From Bolinopsis microptera (Eukaryota; Ctenophora; Tentaculata; Lobata; Bolinopsidae): a stretch of DNA of 64,000 bases. The position numbers were made by a program, and so were the translations under genes. Below are positions 58,429-64,000 of this stretch, piece after piece. How positions within the stretch are numbered: the stretch's first letter is position 1; every line of letters begins with the position of its first letter. The stretch is from contig NC_087078.1 of NCBI RefSeq assembly GCF_026151205.1, positions 16,199,118 through 16,263,117 of the forward strand, read 5' to 3'. The notes below the pieces were generated by a model. The model was not told where the DNA came from, did no database searches, and saw nothing but the letters and a program-made list of their open reading frames with translations.

Positions 58429-58800
58429 TTTCCCATCAGAAGTTACATTCCAGTAAAAGGCCAAACCAATCTTTATAATGTTCATATAAAGCTAGTGATG
58501 AGTCAACTGTAGTTCCCCATCAGCGGAACGATTTTGAAGAGAACTCAACCACTTTTCATGAAAGCAGTCAGGCTTCGAATTCCTTTCAAAACGTTAGCAT
58601 TGGAGGACCCATTTTCGTTAAGCCTGCGCCTCTACCTTTTGTGAAACCTGTATCATTTGTAAAGCCTCTGACCTTAGCTGACTCCATTATATCCAATTCC
58701 CGCTTACCTCCCAGTTCCTCTTCCAGTTACCACCCAAAATCTAACACGTCTCACCTTGCAGCTTCCTCTCACCTTGTTATCTGGTGAGTCTGTCTTCACA
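58380..58800 (+). pseudogene. Out-of-frame finger and FVKP tail of gene C
   Basis: In the shifted frame lies YKCSECSYSTGRKSQLISHQ, then a stop (CAATCTTTATAA) where gene B has QSSECSY. Beyond it the tail (NSTTFHESSQASNSF, FVKPAPLPFVKPVSFVKP, SRLPPSSSSSY) is still recognisable. Gene C thus has at least two lesions between the fingers and the tail. Confidence 0.65.
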
Positions 58801-59568
58801 CCTTCACACCCCTTTTCATTGTTTCATCTAACCAACCTACAACATATCCTCACCCTCTCATGTCTCCAGTCAGTATAGTGGTTATGGAGCGTAAATAACA
58901 TTAAAAGTACATTTTATATTGTCATTAAAATGTATGTGATACCTCACCCTGAGACTTGATGAAGTTTCTCGATGAAATAAGAATTATTTCAATGAAACAA
59001 GGAAATATGTGCGGGCCCGAAAGTTTTTGAACACGCCGAGACGCTAGTCCAGGCTCATATTTGGACCAGATAACAATTGTTGGCGGAGATGAGGGGTTTA
59101 ATACTACTTTTACTTGTCATTTAAAGGTTCGTTGTTTTATAAAGGGAAAGTAGAAGTGGTGATATTATTATACTATTTTTAAGTTAATTTAATTATTTTA
59201 AAAACAATTTTTTACTCATAAAAAATGGGATAAATTGACATAATGTTATACATAATAATAATAGTATTATATGACAGTCATGACGTGTGGTAGTTCATAT
59301 TTGAACTTTAATATTTCCATGATTTAAATATTACTCCTTTAACGTGTCATGACTCATGATATTTAATTGTCTCTTTTACTAATTTTTCAGTCATTTTTGT
59401 CTATTGTTTTACTGTTATAATTGCTATTTATTCACAAGAGGGAGAAAAGATACGTACTATTTATATAAACTTTAAAGTTTATAAAATTTGAAAAATTTGT
59501 ACATAATATCTAATCTTGTAATCTGTGTCCCATATCAAATATTAGCTTAAATCTAGAATTTGAAATAA

Positions 59569-59747
59569 GGGGTCGTTCACATATTAAGTAATAAATTTAT
59601 GGACAATTTTTAACCCCCCCCCCCCCCCCCCCTCCCCTTCCGTAATCAGTTTTACACATAGCTATTATGTCAAAATTACACCAGCGTAATCATTTGCAAA
59701 AACCCCCTCCCCCTTGGCTGATTACGTAATATTATGTGTACGACCCC
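59569..59747. mobile_element. PIF/Harbinger-like MITE
   Basis: A 179-bp element with inverted ends GGGGTCGTTCACATATTAAG ... ATTATGTGTACGACCCC and taa on each side. A 3-bp TWA duplication is the mark of PIF/Harbinger. A poly-C run lies near 59617-59634. Confidence 0.75.
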
Positions 59748-59873
59748 TAAGTACTTTTTAGTCGTAAATGATATTATGTTACTTTAATCTCGCAGTTAGC
59801 TTAGAAAAGAAGATCTTCCTTGTAAAGATAAATATAAATCACGTGACAGCAGAAGTGGAGGACACGTGACCTG

Positions 59874-62309
59874 ATGTTGGTTTTGGCGGGAAAGTCCTCT
59901 ACTGTTAAACTGTTAAACAGCAGGAACAAAAGCTTGACTGAAATTCCGGTGGAGGAGCTGTCAGGTTAATGCTAATTATGATAATTTAATTTTGTTTTTA
60001 GTTCACGCCACACACTAATTGCATTAGTTTGTAATTTTGTTGTCTCTTATCAGCTTGCTTATCTCGCCTAGTTTAACGGCGAGACGAGATTGCACTAGCT
60101 TTTCTTGTTTTCGCTCCATATGAGCACACAAAACTTCATATTTTTCGCAATTTTTTGGAGTGAGTTCATACAAAATATGAACCATACAATAGTGTGCAGT
60201 GCCCTGAACAGAGGGATTATTATTCACTGTTTTTTATATGTTTTAATTGGTCATTAGAACCGCCTGGCACCGTCCAGCTTTCAATCAATCAGTTGTAAAT
60301 CAATAAGCTACAATTTTAGATGTGGCAAAGTCTGCTGAGTCCATTAGACTTATATCTTTATATAATTATTCAGTGGCTTAATGTATATTATGATGCCAAA
60401 CTACGTCTACATTATTATCTCACAACACAACTTTCAATTGTTCACTTGACTAGAGCTGTTGACACTATGCCTCTTAAATCCTTTGATTTCAGCGAGTGGA
60501 GTCAGCGGAGTGGCATGGTCACCAACAGGCAAACTTATCGCCATGTGTGGTAAAAAGTGGGAACACATAATACTACTGAACTGTGAGGATCCTTATAATC
60601 AGGTACAAACCTTGTGTTACAAGAGTGTTACACTGACATATTGTTACAAGCGTGTTACACTGCCATGTTACAAGCTTGTTACACTGACATGTTACAAGAG
60701 TGTTACACTGACATGTTACAAGCGTGTTACACTGACAAGAGTAACACGTGTACAAAAAGTTTTATTGATTATTAGCCTTATTTATTTTACACATTGGTAA
60801 GTTGGTAATTACAGCTAACAAGATTATTATAATTATAGTTGTTTTCACCTCCAGATTGAGATAAAGATCAGCATACCAGCGGGCAGATACCAGAACTGCT
60901 GCGTATTCAACAAAACAGGAAAAGTGCTAGCTACAGCCGGGGTCGGGGGAGGTGTTTATCTCTGGAATGAGAACAATGTAACCAGGAATTGGGAGCAAGT
61001 AGCTGAGTTACCTAATATTATCACCATGACAACTGTTACATCTATCTCGTGGGATCCATCCTCTCGGCATCTATGCACTGGTGAATAAAATCAGATAAGA
61101 GTTATGAAAACAAGAATGCTATGAAATATCTATTTTATCTGATAATATAAACTGTACAAAATCTAGACTATTAAACTTAACGAGCAAAATTATTTACTAG
61201 TTGAATGTTTTGTGTGTACATAATAAATTATAATATGAATTATCTTAAGTCGAAGTTGCCATTAAGCCAGATATTTTCGTGGGCATTCATTTAAACTGCT
61301 TTCTATAATGAATCATCATCACCGCGAAAATTAAAGGTTTCAGAACTAAGTTAATAATTTTGACTCTGATTATTCGCACATGACTCTAATTTTGCACGTG
61401 TCAGGTGACACGCGCGGTCACGTGACCTTGCGAGAGCACCTGACAGGTCACGAGTACAGAGACGGAGTTGACTTGTACAACACTAATTCTGAAGAGGTTT
61501 CAGCCCTTACTTGTAACCCTCACCACCCCTTCCAGCCTCCTGAACTAGCTGTAGGTATGTGTTCAATCCATTTATTGCTTTATTGGACTAGGGATAAGTG
61601 CAATACAATATAACAAAATATTTATTGGATATCATAACTCTCTCAAGTCTCATAACTCTATTTAATATATATTTATTATGATACTTGGGTGTTATATTAT
61701 TATGCTTGATAGAGTGATGGTCTCGTGTGCTTTTCTGGGTGGGTGGGTGGGTGGGTGGGTGTGTATCCCTTTGTTTTCCAAGTTAATACAATACAACGCG
61801 TTGTTGGAATAACTCTTCTTAGATTACTCTTTTTAGACTTATTTGCAAATTTAGTTACGCATTTGTAAATTACGACTCCTTTGTTTAGGACACAGCAATG
61901 GAGTGCTGGAAGTTTGGGATATCTTATCTCGGACGGTCAGATTCACTCTTCACAGCCATTCTACAACTATTACAGACATTGCTTACAGCACCATCAACGG
62001 TCTTCTTCTTGCCACTGCGGGTACATTTTCTACGTTAAGATTCATAATATTTTCTACTCATCTTTTGATTTCCGTTGTACAAACAGTTTTTTAAAGTGTA
62101 AAAACTGTTACAAACCTAGCAACAGTGACAACCGTAACTACTGTAACCATGGTAACAAGTGTGACCATGTTTCCAGGACTGGATGGAGAGGTGCACATAG
62201 TCCTACTAAAGTCAGGTACAGTCGTCAAGAAGTGTGTTGAGGGAAGAGCAATACATAGTCTGGAGTTTATCAAGGGTACCCAAAAACTCGTCTTCTCACC
62301 GACTCATCG
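59874..62309 (+). CDS. WD40 protein, NEDD1-like, 6 exons
   Basis: Exons 59874-59964, 60493-60602, 60855-61080, 61405-61554, 61889-62020 and 62177-62309 join in phase, giving about 280 residues. The start MLVLAGKSSTVKLLNSR leads into WD-type blades: GVSGVAWSPTGKLIAMC, GKVLATAGVGGGVYLWNE, TSISWDPSSRHLCTG, GHSNGVLEVWDI, DIAYSTINGLLLATAGLDGE and HSLEFIKGTQKLVFSP. Blade order and several phrases resemble NEDD1, which recruits gamma-tubulin ring complexes to centrosomes, but similarity is modest and another WD40 family is possible. After CAT CG the donor gtaatt has no phase-compatible acceptor in the next exon I can find, so the 3' end is unresolved. Confidence 0.6.
60024..60227 (-). CDS. Possible small gene antisense in WD40 intron 1
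   Basis: A 67-residue frame with non-repetitive, charged, possibly helical composition (TPKNCEKYEVLC, ERKQEKLVQSRLAVKLGEIS) and an ATG start MNNNPSVQG. It lies wholly in intron 1 of the WD40 gene on the opposite strand. I do not recognise it. It could be a small protein or an exon, or a chance frame. Confidence 0.3.
   Translation of the reverse strand: MNNNPSVQGTAHYCMVHILYELTPKNCEKYEVLCAHMERKQEKLVQSRLAVKLGEISKLIRDNKITN
60615..60745. repeat. 22-23-bp minisatellite, about 6 copies
   Basis: Unit gtgttacactgacatgttacaa with small variants, directly after the donor of the second WD40 exon. Confidence 0.8.
62143..62156. promoter_or_regulatory. Second RFX X-box-like palindrome
   Basis: The same 14-bp palindrome as at 56827 (GTAACCATGGTAAC), in the intron before the last WD40 exon. 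The surroundings repeat gtaac/gtgac motifs, so it may have arisen from simple repeats. Confidence 0.25.
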
Positions 62310-62473
62310 GTAATTTAGTTTTAACTCGAGACTGCTTTATCTTATTTTTTTAAATTTTCTACTTTCACTGAACAAGGTTTAATTCTTTAACTTCACCACA
62401 GTGCCTTAGAGCTTAGCCTACCAATGTGTTTGTAACTGTTATGTAACTATTTTGTAACTGCTCCTCCTATCAG

Positions 62474-63310
62474 TTGGTAACATTCCGGCTCAACAAGAAG
62501 TGGAGTGAGCGGGAAAGTGAGCCACAACAGGGAGCAATGATAGCGCGCTACCATTCAGCACGTGGGCCACTATTCGAGTCACAAGAGGCGTATCTATTGC
62601 GAACACCCCAAGCTGCGACAGCTGCTGCAGCGGGCAGGGCGGAGATGGTTAAGAACACACCCGAGTATCATCCTAACAAACCTAGTCCTGAGAGTAAAGG
62701 TTATTATAATTATACTGGGTACTGGCTACATAAAGGGCATAAAATTATCAAACAGGGTCCTGTAAGGTAACCTTGTATTATATAATTGTATCGTATAATA
62801 CAAAATAACAATTGATTTCAATTATATCTAAACTCATTGAAACAATATGATCGTTTATCGTACTCTTTTACATGTGAGTATTTTGGTTTTATTCATGATG
62901 ATTTGGTTATCATATTATAGCTTGAGATCTATTATTTTCCAGGCTTGCAAAAGGACGAGACATCTTCGCTGATAACTTCCCAGAACTCAATTCGTACGTA
63001 ATATTATATTATAACTACTACTACATCTATTTTAAGTTATCATGAATCTGGTGACGTGAATTGCACTGTACTCATTGTAAAAGTTTGTCCATGATTGCTC
63101 AATTTTGTACTGTACTATCAAAAGCAAAAGACCACATCTAAACTTGATATTGGTCTACTGTTAACATGAAACACCGCATATTCTTGCTACTGAGTAATAA
63201 ACTCTTAAACTATAGACTATAGAAGTTATACTTCTCTTATCTCTTTCTAGAACACTTTATCTTTACAGCCCTTTCAAAGGAACTCAGCACCTCTATATCT
63301 AGAAATATAA
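62474..63310 (+). CDS. Exons of unassigned 3' region (or a separate gene)
   Basis: Exon 62474-62766 (after tatcag) reads LVTFRLNKKWSERESE, an Ala-rich stretch, NTPEYHPNKPSPESKG, then YYNYTGYWLHKGHKIIKQ. It joins in phase to 62943-62993 or 62943-62997 (LAKGRDIFADNFPELNS). A terminal exon at 63251 or 63269 follows, with a stop near 63300-63310; two phase-valid ends are possible (STLYLYSPFKGTQHLYI, or one ending PLYLEI). I do not recognise the protein. It follows the WD40 exons but does not join the last one in phase, so it may be that gene's C terminus with a missing exon, or another gene. Confidence 0.45.
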
Positions 63311-64000
63311 CAGGTACCTGGATATTATGATCATATTATTTGTTACAATCTGGCTTCTTATTGCCTCTCACTCTCATTGTTTAAAACATTTTGATTTGCT
63401 TAGACAACAAAGTTTTGGATATCATTTCATTAACATTTACACTCTTTCTATTTCCCTACCACAACCTTGTTTCGTCAGAGGAAGAGAGAAACATTACGAG
63501 CGCAGATAAAGACAGCTCATTCAACATCAGCGACATCGTTAACTACACAACAGATGAGAACTTGTCGCATACCCCACGTTAGAATAATTAATTAATTAAT
63601 TAACACTGAGAAGTTACATACACCGAGTTTTGATAAATTAATTTGTGTTTTTCCCTACCTTGGCAAAGGCGAGAAGATCAGGGAATAAGTAATCGGGTTC
63701 GTATAATATATTAGGTGGACAATCGTTACATCGGTGTATCGACAGTAAACGTCCACTTCGCAATATTCGTCGTTGTAACAAAATAAAACACGTGTTATTT
63801 TATAACAAAATAAAACACGCTTTATTTTGTAACAAAATAACGCGTGTTTTACACTTGTGCATAGTTCGCGTTATTACTTTCCACTTAAATTAATATCTAA
63901 AGAATTCTTGTTTAATTAGGTAAATAACAATGGTTTAATTACCGACATTGTTAACTAAAATTAATATCTGTTAGTGTTAAATTAGGTGAATAACAATAAT
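63311..64000. other. Right-edge non-coding region
   Basis: A possible exon after cgtcag at 63480 would read EERNITSADKDSSFNISDIV and end at TAG 63580-63582, but I could not join it in phase. The rest is AT-rich, with repeats of ataaaacacg(t/c)/aacaaaataa near 63777-63855. Nothing else is recognised. Confidence 0.4.

Noticed and set aside
59881-59893. E2F-like site TTTTGGCGGGAAA
   Set aside because: It lies inside the first coding exon of the WD40 gene (LVLAGK), so the bases are explained by coding.

Overview
This window is eukaryotic, animal nuclear DNA. It is AT-rich and has GT-AG introns, a polydactyl C2H2 zinc-finger family, a kinesin-3 gene, a Rab9-type GTPase, a BTB-Kelch gene and a CFAP97-like gene. 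It also holds several non-LTR retrotransposon pieces, MITEs, satellites and TTAGGG-type interstitial telomeric repeats. A P2X7 'ballast' domain protein and REST-type fingers fit an invertebrate, perhaps an early-branching marine animal, but I cannot name the species.

Layout. 1-3.2 kb: minus-strand tandem zinc-finger (ZNF) genes, one complete and two partial. 3.2-4.85 kb: a duplicated non-coding block. 5.3-5.9 kb: a P2X7 C-terminal-domain gene whose 3' end is repeated on the far side of a TCC-rich array. 7.2-32.8 kb: nineteen phase-consistent exons of a minus-strand KIF1/UNC-104 kinesin (motor, K-loop, FHA and following region). Its introns carry satellites, MITEs and two LINE fragments, and its tail exons are not found. 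33-39.3 kb: two related LINE copies in a tail-to-tail palindrome. 39.7-44.8 kb: hAT-like MITEs, a hairpin-rich repeat region and telomere-like arrays. 45-49.1 kb: a CFAP97-like gene and a Rab9-like gene, the latter with a TTAA-flanked foldback element in its first intron. 49.6-51.4 kb: a G/C-bordered TCC-rich repeat element. 51.6-53.4 kb: an intronless BTB-Kelch gene. 54-58.9 kb: two plus-strand ZNF paralogues of the left-end genes. 59.6-63.3 kb: a Harbinger-like MITE and a NEDD1-like WD40 gene, followed by exons I could not join to it in phase.

The genes form no evident pathway. The strongest themes are the lineage-specific ZNF family (SUMO-motif N terminus, REST-like finger array, FVKP-rich tail), in which every member seen complete has a lesion near a module boundary, and the many repeat-built structures. 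The latter include tandem copies of a splice acceptor, G/C-bordered elements, and inverted arrays flanking telomeric DNA. No LTR retrovirus-like element, CRISPR array, tRNA or rRNA was recognised.
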